Shown: positions 54,050 through 62,920, counted from the stretch's first letter. The stretch: 64,000 nt of DNA from Flavobacterium lutivivi (GCF_014642275.1 NZ_BMIM01000013.1:1-64000); one strand, 5' to 3'. Translations and numbers: made by a program. The notes: generated by a model not told the origin, from the sequence alone.

Positions 54050-54091
54050 TAACTATTGTCAATTTAAGGTTTAAACAATTAGTATTTTTAA

Positions 54092-54586
54092 CTACTTCTT
54101 CCCCATTTCAATAATCTCTAAATTTTGGATTTTATCACCGTCAATTTCAAAGCGAAGCATCGTTCGCATTTGGTGAAAACCATAAATACCAGCAGCACCA
54201 GGATTCATGTGGAGTAAATTTAACTTTTTATCAAACTGTACTTTTAAAATATGTGAATGTCCACAAATAAAAAGTTTTGGTGGTTTTTTTTGAATTTCTG
54301 CACGAATGGCTTGGTTATACTTTCCGGGATAACCGCCGATATGGGTAATCCAAACCTCGACATTTTCACAGAAAAAGCGATTGTTCAACGGGAATTCAAT
54401 TCTGGCTTTGTCATCATCTATGTTGCCATAAACAGCTCGTAGCGGTTTTAACTTTTTGATGGTATCGGTAACTACCAAGTTGCCAATATCGCCAGCATGC
54501 CAAACCTCATCGGCTTGGTTGACATACTTCAAAATCGTATCGTCAATATGGCTGTGTGTATCGGAAAGTAGCAGTATTTTTTTCAC
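54092..54586 (-). CDS. Metallophosphoesterase (YfcE/MJ0936-like phosphodiesterase)
   Basis: A 164-residue calcineurin-like enzyme with the dinuclear-metal motifs in order: SDTHSHID (residues 8-15), HAGDIGN (residues 35-41), VYGNIDD (about 53-59), and the GGYP, CGHSHILK and MNPGA blocks. The length is that of the MJ0936/YfcE family, which hydrolyses phosphodiester substrates in vitro; the physiological substrate is unknown. Cytoplasmic. Confidence 0.9.
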   Translation of the reverse strand: MKKILLLSDTHSHIDDTILKYVNQADEVWHAGDIGNLVVTDTIKKLKPLRAVYGNIDDDKARIEFPLNNRFFCENVEVWITHIGGYPGKYNQAIRAEIQKKPPKLFICGHSHILKVQFDKKLNLLHMNPGAAGIYGFHQMRTMLRFEIDGDKIQNLEIIEMGKK

Positions 54587-54659
54587 AATATAGATTTATA
54601 TTTTGCTAAATTATTGCATTGAAAGCAAAAAATAATACATTTGAATAAATTTTATTTTA

Positions 54660-55301
54660 ATGAGAAAAATAATACTTCATGCCTTTCTTTTACTGTTTCC
54701 TATTTTATTTCAAGCTCAAACTAAATCTGAAATTAAACCAAAATATATTATTGGTTTGAATGCAATTTTAAATTATTCTGATATTTATGGAAAAAATCAA
54801 ATGGCTAAAGATTTTGGAGCTACTTTAAATTATTCGGCTGGAATTTCATTTGAATATAAGTTTAATAAAAATTGGTCTTTATTAACCAATATTAATTATG
54901 ACCGAAAATTTACAGAATATGATTTCGAAGGAAATATTTTGCAATCATCATACAAATCTGAGCTTAATCTTGAATATATTTCTGTACCGATTTTAGCAAA
55001 ATACTTCTTTCCAAATACTTTCATTTACGCCACAGGAGGTATTTATTATAGTAAATTATTGCAAGCTAAAAACTATAATGACGGAGTGTTGAACGATATT
55101 GATTTTAAAGATGTTTTTGAAAAAGATGATTTTGGAGTAGTGACTGGAATTGGTTTACAATTCTATGAAAATGAAAAAGAAACAAATGCCATGAATATTG
55201 AATTACGAAACAATTTTGGTCTTAAAGATATTGGTGGATATTTTACTGGAATAAAAACAAATTCCCTTTATTTAATGCTGAATTATACTATTGAATTATA
55301 A
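54660..55301 (+). CDS. Outer-membrane beta-barrel protein
   Basis: A 213-residue exported protein with a signal peptide (residues 1-19, ending FQAQT) and alternating amphipathic strands with aromatic ends (GLNAILNYSD, WSLLTNINYDRKFTEY, LEYISVPILAKYFFP, LYLMLNYTIEL). This fits an eight-stranded barrel of the OmpW/porin-family type used widely in Bacteroidota. The last residue is preceded by an aromatic strand, as outer-membrane assembly needs. Ligand unknown. Confidence 0.8.
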   Translation: MRKIILHAFLLLFPILFQAQTKSEIKPKYIIGLNAILNYSDIYGKNQMAKDFGATLNYSAGISFEYKFNKNWSLLTNINYDRKFTEYDFEGNILQSSYKSELNLEYISVPILAKYFFPNTFIYATGGIYYSKLLQAKNYNDGVLNDIDFKDVFEKDDFGVVTGIGLQFYENEKETNAMNIELRNNFGLKDIGGYFTGIKTNSLYLMLNYTIEL

Positions 55302-55314
55302 AAAATCCGCAAAA

Positions 55315-55350
55315 CCCTGATAGAGCGGATTTGCAATCCGTGTAAATGCC
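55315..55350 (+). repeat. Dispersed repeat B, copy 3
   Basis: CCCTGATAGAGCGGATTTGCAATCCGTG at 55315-55342, 13 nt after the barrel-protein stop codon. Inner stem CGGATT/AATCCG. Confidence 0.7.
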
Positions 55351-55400
55351 TACAACCAATATTTTTTGCTATTTTTACCCGACACAAACAAATTTCAATC

Positions 55401-57530
55401 ATGAATAAAAAATTCTCATTATTAGTAATCTTATTTATTGCTTTTCAATCGTTTGGACAATTAAAAAAAATATCATTAGAAGAAGCTGTTTTGCAACAAG
55501 GAAGAAAATTTGGCGCTGACAAACTAACAGGTTTTCAATGGATACCAAACACAAATAAATACGCTTATTTTACTGATAGTTGGACAAAAATGGTTATAGG
55601 AACTCAAGGTCCAAGTGCTGTAATAGTGCCTACTTTGGCTGATATCAATACTGCTTGTGGCACACAATTGAAGAATTTCTTCGGTACGCAATGGATGGAT
55701 GCTAACACGATTTTAATCGCTGAAAACGGAAAATATTTTAGTTATAATATTACGACCAAAGCAGGTAAAAAACTTTTTGAAACGACTGAAGATAGCGAAA
55801 ATCAAACATTTGATGACAGCAAAACCAATCTTGCTTTTACTGAAAAAAACAATCTGTACTTCATCAATAAAAACAACGAAAAAATTGCTGTAACCAGCAA
55901 TAGCGACAAGAACATTGTTTCGGGGCAAACTATTTCTCGAAATGAATTTGGTATCAATGGAGGGATTTTTTGGTCGCCAAAATCATCTTATCTAGCATTT
56001 TATCAGAAAGATGAAACCGATGTGGCAGATTATCCGCTATTAGACATCAATGAAACTCCAGGTAAATTAATTTCTATAAAATATCCAATGATTGGGCAAA
56101 AATCTGAAAAACCTAGAGTTGGAATTTACAATCTAGCTACAGGAAAAACGGTTTTTATTGCACCAAAAAACAATCCTGAAGATTATGTAACCAATCTTTC
56201 TTGGTCGCCAGACGAAAAATATGTGTTGATTGCTGAACTAAATCGCGGTCAAAATGATATGAGTTTGAATGTTTATGATGCCAATACTGGTGCGTTTGTG
56301 AGAACTATTCTCAACGAAAAAAGTTCTAAATGGGTTGAACCAGAACATCCAGCATTTTTCCCAAATGCTAAGTCGAATAATTTTGTTTGGATTTCAGAAA
56401 AAGATGGTTTCAACAACTTGTACTACTACTCTATCGATGGAAAATTGATTAAGCAATTAACAGCAAATAAATTCCCAACCAGAGAAATCGTTGGAGCAAA
56501 TACTGCTGGAACAGAAATTTATTTCAAAGCAACTGGCGAAAATGGCACCAATATGCTTGGGTACAAAGTAGATTTGAAAGGCAAACAAACGTTAATTACA
56601 AAAGATTTAGGCGTCCATAATTTTATCCCAAATGCTGATGGAACTGTTTTTTTTGATGAATATTCCAATCATTCCACTCCTTCAAAATCTTTGCTTTATG
56701 ATAAAAAATTAAAAGCAACCACATTACTCGAAAGCAAAAACAAATATGACGGTTACGAAATAGGAACAGCCGAAATAAAAACCATCAAAGCTGCCGATGG
56801 AACAACTGATTTATTTACCCGATTGATAAAACCAAGCAACTTTGACGCTACCAAAAAATATCCAGTTTTGGTTTATGTTTATGGTGGTCCACATGCGCAA
56901 ATGATTACCAATTCCTATCTGGATGGCGCTAATCTTTGGATGTATTGGCTGGCAGAACAAGGATATTTAGTATTTACTGTTGATAATCGTGGTTCCGATA
57001 ATCGTGGTTATGCTTTTGAAAGTGTGATACATGGCAACTTGGGTAATAATGAAATCGATGATCAAATGAAAGGTGTTGATTATTTAAAATCATTGCCTTA
57101 TGTTGACGCCAATCGTTTGGCAATTCACGGTTGGAGTTTTGGCGGATTTATGACTACTTCTATCATGACACGCAAACCAGATGTGTTTAAAGTTGGCGTT
57201 GCTGGCGGACCAGTTATTGACTGGAAATGGTATGAAGTGATGTATGGCGAACGCTACATGGATACACCACAAGAAAACCAAAAAGGTTTTGACGAAGCTT
57301 GTGTACTCAATTATGCCAAAGACTTGAAAGGAAAACTACTTTTAATACACGGAACTGTAGATGATGTAGTGGTTGAACAACACAATTTGGCTTTGGTGAA
57401 AAAGTTTGTTGAACTAGGCAAACAAGTTGATTTTTTCCCATACCCAATGCACAAACACAACGTTATAGGCAAAGACAGAGTTCACCTAATGACAAAAGTG
57501 TTGAACTATGTGATTGAGAATAATAAGTAA
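55401..57530 (+). CDS. S9 family peptidase (dipeptidyl peptidase IV type)
   Basis: A 709-residue exported serine peptidase. The signal peptide is residues 1-19 (ending QSFGQ); an N-terminal beta-propeller (about 40-460) includes SWSPDEKYVLIAEL. The C-terminal alpha/beta hydrolase domain has YVYGGPHAQ, the nucleophile in HGWSFGGF, an acid residue in GTVDDVV and a catalytic His in MHKHNVIG. It should remove dipeptides after proline or alanine in the periplasm. Length and motifs are those of DPP IV/S9B. Confidence 0.92.
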   Translation: MNKKFSLLVILFIAFQSFGQLKKISLEEAVLQQGRKFGADKLTGFQWIPNTNKYAYFTDSWTKMVIGTQGPSAVIVPTLADINTACGTQLKNFFGTQWMDANTILIAENGKYFSYNITTKAGKKLFETTEDSENQTFDDSKTNLAFTEKNNLYFINKNNEKIAVTSNSDKNIVSGQTISRNEFGINGGIFWSPKSSYLAFYQKDETDVADYPLLDINETPGKLISIKYPMIGQKSEKPRVGIYNLATGKTVFIAPKNNPEDYVTNLSWSPDEKYVLIAELNRGQNDMSLNVYDANTGAFVRTILNEKSSKWVEPEHPAFFPNAKSNNFVWISEKDGFNNLYYYSIDGKLIKQLTANKFPTREIVGANTAGTEIYFKATGENGTNMLGYKVDLKGKQTLITKDLGVHNFIPNADGTVFFDEYSNHSTPSKSLLYDKKLKATTLLESKNKYDGYEIGTAEIKTIKAADGTTDLFTRLIKPSNFDATKKYPVLVYVYGGPHAQMITNSYLDGANLWMYWLAEQGYLVFTVDNRGSDNRGYAFESVIHGNLGNNEIDDQMKGVDYLKSLPYVDANRLAIHGWSFGGFMTTSIMTRKPDVFKVGVAGGPVIDWKWYEVMYGERYMDTPQENQKGFDEACVLNYAKDLKGKLLLIHGTVDDVVVEQHNLALVKKFVELGKQVDFFPYPMHKHNVIGKDRVHLMTKVLNYVIENNK

Positions 57531-57537
57531 ATTTATT

Positions 57538-57625
57538 AGGAGCTAATTCTGCTATACGCTATATCTTTTGTATCGTTTTACAAAACGATACAAAAGGATG
57601 TCGCTACTATCAGGGCTAGAAAACC
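57538..57625 (+). repeat. Flavobacterial intergenic repeat with a 15-bp perfect hairpin
   Basis: CTTTTGTATCGTTTT (57565-57579) pairs perfectly with AAAACGATACAAAAG (57582-57596) with a 2-nt loop. The flanks GGAGCTAATTCTGCTATACG and CGCTACTATCAGGGCTAG match, as I recall, a repeat widespread after genes in Flavobacteriaceae, where the inner stem varies. It lies 8 nt downstream of the peptidase stop and may end its transcript. Confidence 0.6.
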
Positions 57626-57689
57626 GAATAATTTATGGCTGGTATAAATGAGTTATGCGTAATTTCCAAATCGACGAAAATCAGATGAT

Positions 57690-58454
57690 ATGATATTATA
57701 CAAGTACTATCCTCCCACAACTAATTCTTTTAAAAGTATAATTAATGCTGGCTTATGGTGTGACAAATATTTAAGTATGAACGACCCATTTGAATCATTA
57801 GCTTTAATTGAAAGGGAATACTCAAAAGATCAAATCGAACAATTTAGGACTTTAGCAAAAAAAAGTGGAATTAAAGAAAACATCCAACTTAGTGAATTAG
57901 GAGATGAAATAATTTGCGAGTATATGAACTCCATAAGAAAGGATTTTTTGGAAAATGGATACTTTTTTGCATCATTAAGTGAAACTCATGATAATATTTT
58001 ACTTTGGTCACATTATTGTCAATCTCATACCGGTTTTGTATTAGCAATTGAGATTGACGAAAACGATTCGCATGTCCAAAAAGTCACATATAAAAATAAT
58101 TTACCAGATTTTGATATTGAATGGTATTTTTCAATTAAGGAAGAGGATTTAGATGATGATGAAGATCCAAAAGATTCAAAAGCGGTAGACTATCTTCTAA
58201 AAGATTTTGCAATTAAATCAGAACATTGGGGCTATGAAAACGAATGGAGAGTGTGTAGAATGGAAAGAGGTTATAAAAGATATATACCTGAAAAAATTAA
58301 AGGCATTTACTTTGGAATTAATTGTGATCCTGAAATAGAAAAAATAATTTTATTTCTTTCAGTAGGTATTAGTGAAGATGTTCCTGTATACAAAATGGAA
58401 CTTACTAAAAATCCAATTGGTATGATTGCAAAAGATTATGAATTGCCAGAATAA
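57690..58454 (+). CDS. DUF2971 domain protein
   Basis: A 254-residue soluble protein with the DUF2971 pattern: LYKYYPPTTNSFKSIINAGLWCDKYLSMNDPFE at the N-terminus and FFASLSETHDNILLWSHYCQSHTGFVLAIEI centrally (residues 90-120), with HWGYENEWRVCR later. The family occurs sporadically and is frequently found in accessory or defence-adjacent loci; its biochemical role is unknown. It sits between two dispersed repeats, consistent with a mobile gene. The start ATG 57690 is the first in frame. Confidence 0.82.
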   Translation: MILYKYYPPTTNSFKSIINAGLWCDKYLSMNDPFESLALIEREYSKDQIEQFRTLAKKSGIKENIQLSELGDEIICEYMNSIRKDFLENGYFFASLSETHDNILLWSHYCQSHTGFVLAIEIDENDSHVQKVTYKNNLPDFDIEWYFSIKEEDLDDDEDPKDSKAVDYLLKDFAIKSEHWGYENEWRVCRMERGYKRYIPEKIKGIYFGINCDPEIEKIILFLSVGISEDVPVYKMELTKNPIGMIAKDYELPE

Positions 58455-58479
58455 ACTACGCATATTCTTCCACAAAAAA

Positions 58480-58575
58480 ACCGACAGCGCGGATTTGTAA
58501 TCCGTGCCTGCAATCAATTAAAACTATTTCAACAAAAGAACTGTAAAAGGACGGATTTCAAATCCACACTATCTT
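58480..58575 (+). repeat. Dispersed repeat B, copies 4 and 5 (degenerate)
   Basis: CCGACAGCGCGGATTTGTAATCCGTG (58481-58506, with GTAATCCG for GCAATCCG) and a shorter relative, ACGGATTTCAAATCC (58551-58565), lie in tandem in the gap before the convergent gene. Confidence 0.6.
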
Positions 58576-58591
58576 CGTTAATAGATTTTTT

Positions 58592-59863
58592 TTACGTCTT
58601 CTGCGGTTTTTTTCTAGCAGCAGGAAATAGTACATTGTTCAAAATCAAACGAAAACCAGGAGAATTGGGATGTAAGTCGAGAACAGTTGGTTCATCACCT
58701 ACTCTGTGCTGGTAATCTTCGGGATCATGACCACCATAAAACGTAAAGAAACCTTTTCCTTTTTGTCCGTGGATGTAACGTGCTTCATCGTTTAGTTCAC
58801 ATTTTCCTAAAACCATTACATTCGACTTAATCAAATTACTATCAAAAGCCGTCGATTGTCCCATAAAACCTTTTACTAATTGTGTGTGATTTTGGCACAA
58901 CATACTTGGTATCACATCCCATTTTGCGGAATATTCCATCAAGGTAAAATAATCTTTCTCCATAGGGATTTTACGCTTTTCGGTCATATCAATATCCGAA
59001 AACTCATAATGCTCAGGCTTTCTATCCAATATAAAATCTTTGAAAGCAAACGTTCGAGTATAATCTATTTTTGATTGATAATTCGGTTCGCTATCATCTC
59101 CATCAAACATTGGCTCACAAATATCTACACCTTCGGCAGCCAACGCAATATCAAAACTATCTGTTGCCGAACACATGGCAAACATAAATCCACCACCAAT
59201 GACAAAATCTCTAATTTTTTTGGCAACAGCCAATTTCTCTTGCGAAACTTTACTGTAACCTAGTTTGGCAGCCAAAGCTTCTGCATCTTTCTTTTGTTCT
59301 ATATACCAAGGCGCATTTCTGTAAGCTCCATAAAATTTACCATATTGTCCAGTAAAATCCTCATGGTGCAAGTGCAGCCAATCATATAGTATCAATTGAT
59401 CGCTCAATACTTCTTCGTCATACACTACTTTAAAAGGAATTTCGGCATAGGTCAAAACCATCGTTACCGCATCATCCCAAGGTTGTTTTCCTGGTGGAGA
59501 ATATACCGCAATCTTTGGCGCTTTTTCCAAAACTACCGTTTCCATGTTTTGCGATGGCGAAGATATTTCGGCTAGAATTTGGTCAGCTTCACCATCAGAT
59601 AAGATTTCGAAACTTACGCCTCGAATTTGGCATTCTTTTCTAATTTCTGGTGCATCGGGTAACAAAAATGAACCACCACGATAGTTTATCAACCAGCTAG
59701 CTTTGTACTGTTTGTCCAATGCCCAATAGGTTATTCCGTAGGCTTTTAGATGATTTTTTTGGGTAGTATCATCCATTGGCAGCAAAATAAAATTTGCCTT
59801 TGCGCTGATCACAAAAAGCAAGATGATTACTCTAAAAATGTTTTTTATAAAACGCATTTTCAA
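58592..59863 (-). CDS. Secreted protein often labelled asparagine synthetase B
   Basis: A 423-residue exported protein with a signal peptide (residues 1-23). The frame is typical of a conserved Bacteroidota family deposited as asparagine synthetase B, but I see no amidotransferase Cys at the N-terminus and no synthetase PP-loop (SGGVDSS). The blocks IAVYSPPGKQPWDDAVTMVLTYAEIPFKVVYDEEVL and FVIGGGFMFAMCSATDSFDIALAAEGVDI look like a class I glutamine-amidotransferase-like alpha/beta fold, with the C-terminus RLILNNVLFPAARKK. Periplasmic; function unknown. Confidence 0.72.
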   Translation of the reverse strand: MKMRFIKNIFRVIILLFVISAKANFILLPMDDTTQKNHLKAYGITYWALDKQYKASWLINYRGGSFLLPDAPEIRKECQIRGVSFEILSDGEADQILAEISSPSQNMETVVLEKAPKIAVYSPPGKQPWDDAVTMVLTYAEIPFKVVYDEEVLSDQLILYDWLHLHHEDFTGQYGKFYGAYRNAPWYIEQKKDAEALAAKLGYSKVSQEKLAVAKKIRDFVIGGGFMFAMCSATDSFDIALAAEGVDICEPMFDGDDSEPNYQSKIDYTRTFAFKDFILDRKPEHYEFSDIDMTEKRKIPMEKDYFTLMEYSAKWDVIPSMLCQNHTQLVKGFMGQSTAFDSNLIKSNVMVLGKCELNDEARYIHGQKGKGFFTFYGGHDPEDYQHRVGDEPTVLDLHPNSPGFRLILNNVLFPAARKKPQKT

Positions 59864-60016
59864 ACTTTTATTAGTCGAAGATAAAGATAGTCTTTGATTT
59901 CAAAGATAATTTTTTGTTAAAAATAAACTTAAAATCAGGTAAAAATACGCATATCCAATCAGAACACATAGAATACTTTTGGAAAAAGAAATACCAACCG
60001 TAAGAATTGAAACAAT

Positions 60017-60127
60017 ATGAACGAACCAATAAAAAAATTTAATGTAGCCAACAAAATAGGAATAATCGCTTTGGGTGTTTTAATTCTTGTTTTCTTGGTC
60101 TATTCAGCAGGCATAATTCTGGGGTAA
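60017..60127 (+). CDS. Small single-helix membrane protein, 36 aa
   Basis: ATG 60017 to TAA 60125-60127. The sequence begins MNEPIKKFNVANKIG, then a hydrophobic helix (residues 15-35, IIALGVLILVFLVYSAGIILG). The terminator at 60150-60179 follows 22 nt downstream. A clean TM segment behind a basic hydrophilic start and a terminator suggest a genuine small protein rather than chance. Confidence 0.55.
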   Translation: MNEPIKKFNVANKIGIIALGVLILVFLVYSAGIILG

Positions 60128-60149
60128 TTTGAGACTTACCTATTTTTAG

Positions 60150-60179
60150 ACGTGAGCATTGAGGTAATCAGGCTCACGT
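60150..60179 (+). terminator. Terminator after the 36-aa gene
   Basis: Stem ACGTGAGC (60150-60157) with GCTCACGT (60172-60179) and a T run on the plus strand. The flank is convergent with the response regulator gene. Confidence 0.75.
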
Positions 60180-60183
60180 TTTT

Positions 60184-60843
60184 TTATTCAATTAAAACAA
60201 TGTTGTTTTGAATAGCAAATACGACCAATCCAGCTATATTTTTTGCTTCGGTTTTTAGCAGTAAATTGTTTCTGTGTCCTTCAACGGTTCGTGTGCTTAT
60301 GAATAATTTCTCAGCTATTTCTACAGCGCTCATTTGCTGACAAATAAGTTCCAAAACTTCTCGTTCTCTAGTAGTCAAACTAATTTCGGTAAACTGGCTT
60401 TTGGGCTTGAAATTTGAAATGTTTTGTCTGTTTATAATTTCAAAAATGGTTTCGTTATAAAAAAATCCTTTTTCAAACACTTGATTTATAGTAGAAATCA
60501 TTTCTGTAGGTGTTGCGTTTTTCAGCAGGTAGGACGATGCACCTATTTTTATCATATTTGATATAAACGAATCGGTATTATAACTCGTCAGCGCTATTAT
60601 TTTAATTTCGGGATAATCGTTTCTAATTATTTTGGTCGCTTCTACACCATTGAGAAGCGGCATTTTTAAATCCATCAAAATAATATCAGGATGAGCATCA
60701 TTTTTCTTTAAATAATCGATTAATTCATCTCCATTCGACGCTTCAAAAATGATTTCAATGTTTTCTTCTCGTTGCAACAAAAAGTAAATTCCTTTCCTGA
60801 AAAGTACTTCATCATCGACCAGAATAATTTTAATTTTTTGCAT
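60184..60843 (-). CDS. NarL/FixJ-type response regulator
   Basis: A 219-residue two-component output protein. The receiver (1-125) has the acidic pair DDE (10-12) and phospho-acceptor Asp58 in LMDLKMP, with Lys in LLKNAT. The LuxR-type HTH (about 155-215) reads LTTREREVLELICQQMSAVEIAEKLFISTRTVEGHR. It is the last gene of a four-gene minus-strand operon; its partner histidine kinase is disrupted by a TGA. Confidence 0.93.
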   Translation of the reverse strand: MQKIKIILVDDEVLFRKGIYFLLQREENIEIIFEASNGDELIDYLKKNDAHPDIILMDLKMPLLNGVEATKIIRNDYPEIKIIALTSYNTDSFISNMIKIGASSYLLKNATPTEMISTINQVFEKGFFYNETIFEIINRQNISNFKPKSQFTEISLTTREREVLELICQQMSAVEIAEKLFISTRTVEGHRNNLLLKTEAKNIAGLVVFAIQNNIVLIE

Positions 60844-60846
60844 AAA

Positions 60847-61632
60847 CTAAAAATTTATTAAAAAGTGGAAACCATTATTTGGCGAAGATTTAATTTCAAA
60901 TTTTCCGTTTATGAAAATCAATCTACTTTCTATATTCTTCATTCCCAATCCTTTTTGATTTAATGTATTGTTCATGTCAAATCCAATTCCATTATCACTG
61001 TACTGGCAAATATTAGTACTTCCTTTTTTATCAAATGAGATTTTTATTTCTGTTGCCTTTCCGTGACGAATTGAATTGTTTAATAATTCTTGAATTATTC
61101 TAAAAATATTGAGTTGAACTTCATTGCTAAAATTGGAAAAATTAATCGTGTTGCTGTAAAAAACTTGAACAGATTTTAGTCTTTCAAACTCTTCCGAAAG
61201 TTCTTCTAAAGCTGCATTTAATCCAAATTTTTCAAGAACAGGAGGCATCAAGTTATGAGCAATCAATCGAGAACTGTCGAGTGCTTTCTTAGAAAGTTCA
61301 ATGATATTGTTTGTTATCTCTTCAATTTCTTTTTCGTTGATGTTTTTTGTTTTCAGCAAATGACTATTTAGCGAAACTATATTCAATTTTGAACTAATAT
61401 CATCATGCAAATCTTGAGCAATTCACTTGCGTTCTTCTTCTTGTGTAATAATTATTGAGTGCAAAAGCTGCTTTTGATGATTGATTTCTAAATCTTTTTT
61501 CTCGAGTTCTTTTTCAACAATTTTTTTTCTCGACTTATAAAAAAATACAATGATGACAATGGACATCAGAAGAAACCCAAAAAAAATGTAGAAAATAGCA
61601 CTGTATAATTCTGTTTCAAAGGTTGCTTTCAT
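60847..61632 (-). pseudogene. Sensor histidine kinase interrupted by an in-frame TGA
   Basis: One continuous frame of 261 codons broken only at TGA (61423-61425, minus strand). Upstream: one membrane helix (residues 9-30) and the coiled-coil linker KKIVEKELEKKDLEINHQKQ ending QEEERK. Then the stop in place of the usual Arg, and immediately IAQDLHDDISSKLNIV, the HisKA_3 H-box. The HATPase domain has NNSIRHGKA, DNGIGFD and GLGMKNI. AGA or CGA to TGA would explain it. Either the kinase is dead, the stop is read through, or a soluble kinase starts at TTG 61410. Confidence 0.8.
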
Positions 61633-62257
61633 TCGCTCTTATTTTAGAATAATTTTTTTTCCATTCGATGAATACCATTACATGATAAAAAATACACAAC
61701 AAACTATTGAACCTCCAACAACTTCGGGCAAACTTTGGGCTATAAATATTTATAATATTCCCTGTCAAAAATATTATTGTGCTTCCAAAAAGGTAAATTG
61801 TTAATCCAATATTGACCAAATAGAACTTCTTTTTGCTTTCGAGCATTTGATAGAAATAAAGTATTGCATAAATAATTATAGGAAAACAAGTGAAGAATAT
61901 CTCAAATAAATCAAACTGCATTAAGAATTCAGGAAACAAAACGAACCTAAAAATCAATACAACAATCATAAATACTGCATAATATCTTATCAATCTTTTT
62001 TTCAATTTATTATTTAAAAGTTCATGATAAAAATAACTAAGTAATAAAAACTGCATTATGAAATAAAAATGTGTCATTATAAGATTTTGATATTTGTAAT
62101 AAATCAAAACTCTCAACATAAACTCTGTAAACAGACACATTGCTAGATAGAATGAAAATATTTTAAAAGCCTTTTCGTTATTGAAAAAGCTTTTAAAATA
62201 CAGAATGCAATTTATAGTCAATGCAATAACTACAATTGTTGATAAAAAGTTATCCAT
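61616..62257 (-). CDS. Seven-helix-like membrane protein of the two-component operon
   Basis: A 213-residue integral membrane protein with six or seven hydrophobic helices. Its end overlaps the kinase start by 17 bp and its start overlaps the upstream 107-aa gene by 8 bp, so translation is coupled. The order suggests it is the sensory input protein for the histidine kinase, which has only one TM helix of its own. Family not recognised. Confidence 0.75.
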   Translation of the reverse strand: MDNFLSTIVVIALTINCILYFKSFFNNEKAFKIFSFYLAMCLFTEFMLRVLIYYKYQNLIMTHFYFIMQFLLLSYFYHELLNNKLKKRLIRYYAVFMIVVLIFRFVLFPEFLMQFDLFEIFFTCFPIIIYAILYFYQMLESKKKFYLVNIGLTIYLFGSTIIFLTGNIINIYSPKFARSCWRFNSLLCIFYHVMVFIEWKKNYSKIRANESNL

Positions 62258-62573
62258 TACTAGGTTTTAACGTATATAACGGACTTGATAAATCGCAAAA
62301 ATCTGGACATGGTTTTGACAAATCATAAATCCCCAAGTCAATCATATCTTTTCCTTCATCGCTTACAGGAACAAGCATTAACTTGTACTCGCCGTCATCT
62401 TTTATACCAAGATAACCTCTTACATCATCGCCTCCGTCACTAATGATATTATTATATAAATCGATGATATCTTGTCTTGGTATTAGAAAAGCTTTTACAT
62501 TATCGCCTTGTTTTTGTCTCCAATTATTTGCCCATTCTTGAGCAGTTTCCAGAGTAATCTTGTTTGTTGCCAT
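62250..62573 (-). CDS. Soluble protein of unknown function, 107 aa
   Basis: A cytoplasmic, acidic protein (Asp/Asn-rich, no signal). It shows TLETAQEWANNWRQKQGDNVKAFLIPRQDI and the C-terminal PCPDFCDLSSPLY, with two cysteines. It opens the two-component operon and overlaps the membrane protein by 8 bp, so it is likely an input or modulator. Unknown family. Confidence 0.7.
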   Translation of the reverse strand: MATNKITLETAQEWANNWRQKQGDNVKAFLIPRQDIIDLYNNIISDGGDDVRGYLGIKDDGEYKLMLVPVSDEGKDMIDLGIYDLSKPCPDFCDLSSPLYTLKPSNG

Positions 62574-62654
62574 AACTTTATTTGGTTTTTTAAGGTTAAA
62601 ATCTAAAAATAAGCTAATTATTTCAAATATTTTAACTCAAAATGAAATATCAGA

Positions 62655-62810
62655 TTATTTTTTTAGCTGAACTGCATCAGACATTATTTGTTTTCTTGAG
62701 ATTAGAAAAATCAGCACCACTACAGCTCCCATCAAAACAAAAAGCAGAAAAGCAGAAAATATCCATTCCGCTATTGTATTTTGCTCAACAAAAAAAACTT
62801 CTAAACCCAT
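62655..62810 (-). CDS. Small membrane protein, 51 aa
   Basis: One hydrophobic helix (about residues 14-36, AEWIFSAFLLFVLMGAVVVLIF) between short hydrophilic ends; the C-terminus is basic. ATG 62810 is used; an in-frame ATG 62843 would add 11 residues. It stands between dnaB and the two-component operon and appears to have its own promoter. Confidence 0.55.
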   Translation of the reverse strand: MGLEVFFVEQNTIAEWIFSAFLLFVLMGAVVVLIFLISRKQIMSDAVQLKK

Positions 62811-62891
62811 GAAAACAAATTCTTTGGCATAAAAGTACTTCAAAAAAAAGATGCAAAACCAAGTAGAAATACCTGATTTAATATCAAAAAA

Positions 62892-62915
62892 AAATCTCGA
62901 AGTAAATCGAGATTT
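62892..62915 (-). terminator. Terminator of dnaB
   Basis: A 9-bp stem, AAATCTCGA (62892-62900) and TCGAGATTT (62907-62915), with a T run on the minus strand. Confidence 0.8.
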
Positions 62916-62920
62916 ATTAT

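Noticed and set aside
61423-61425. TGA in the kinase as selenocysteine or a recoded stop
   Set aside because: The position is an Arg in related H-boxes, no SECIS-like hairpin was seen, and other genes here use TGA as an ordinary stop (for example 409-411).
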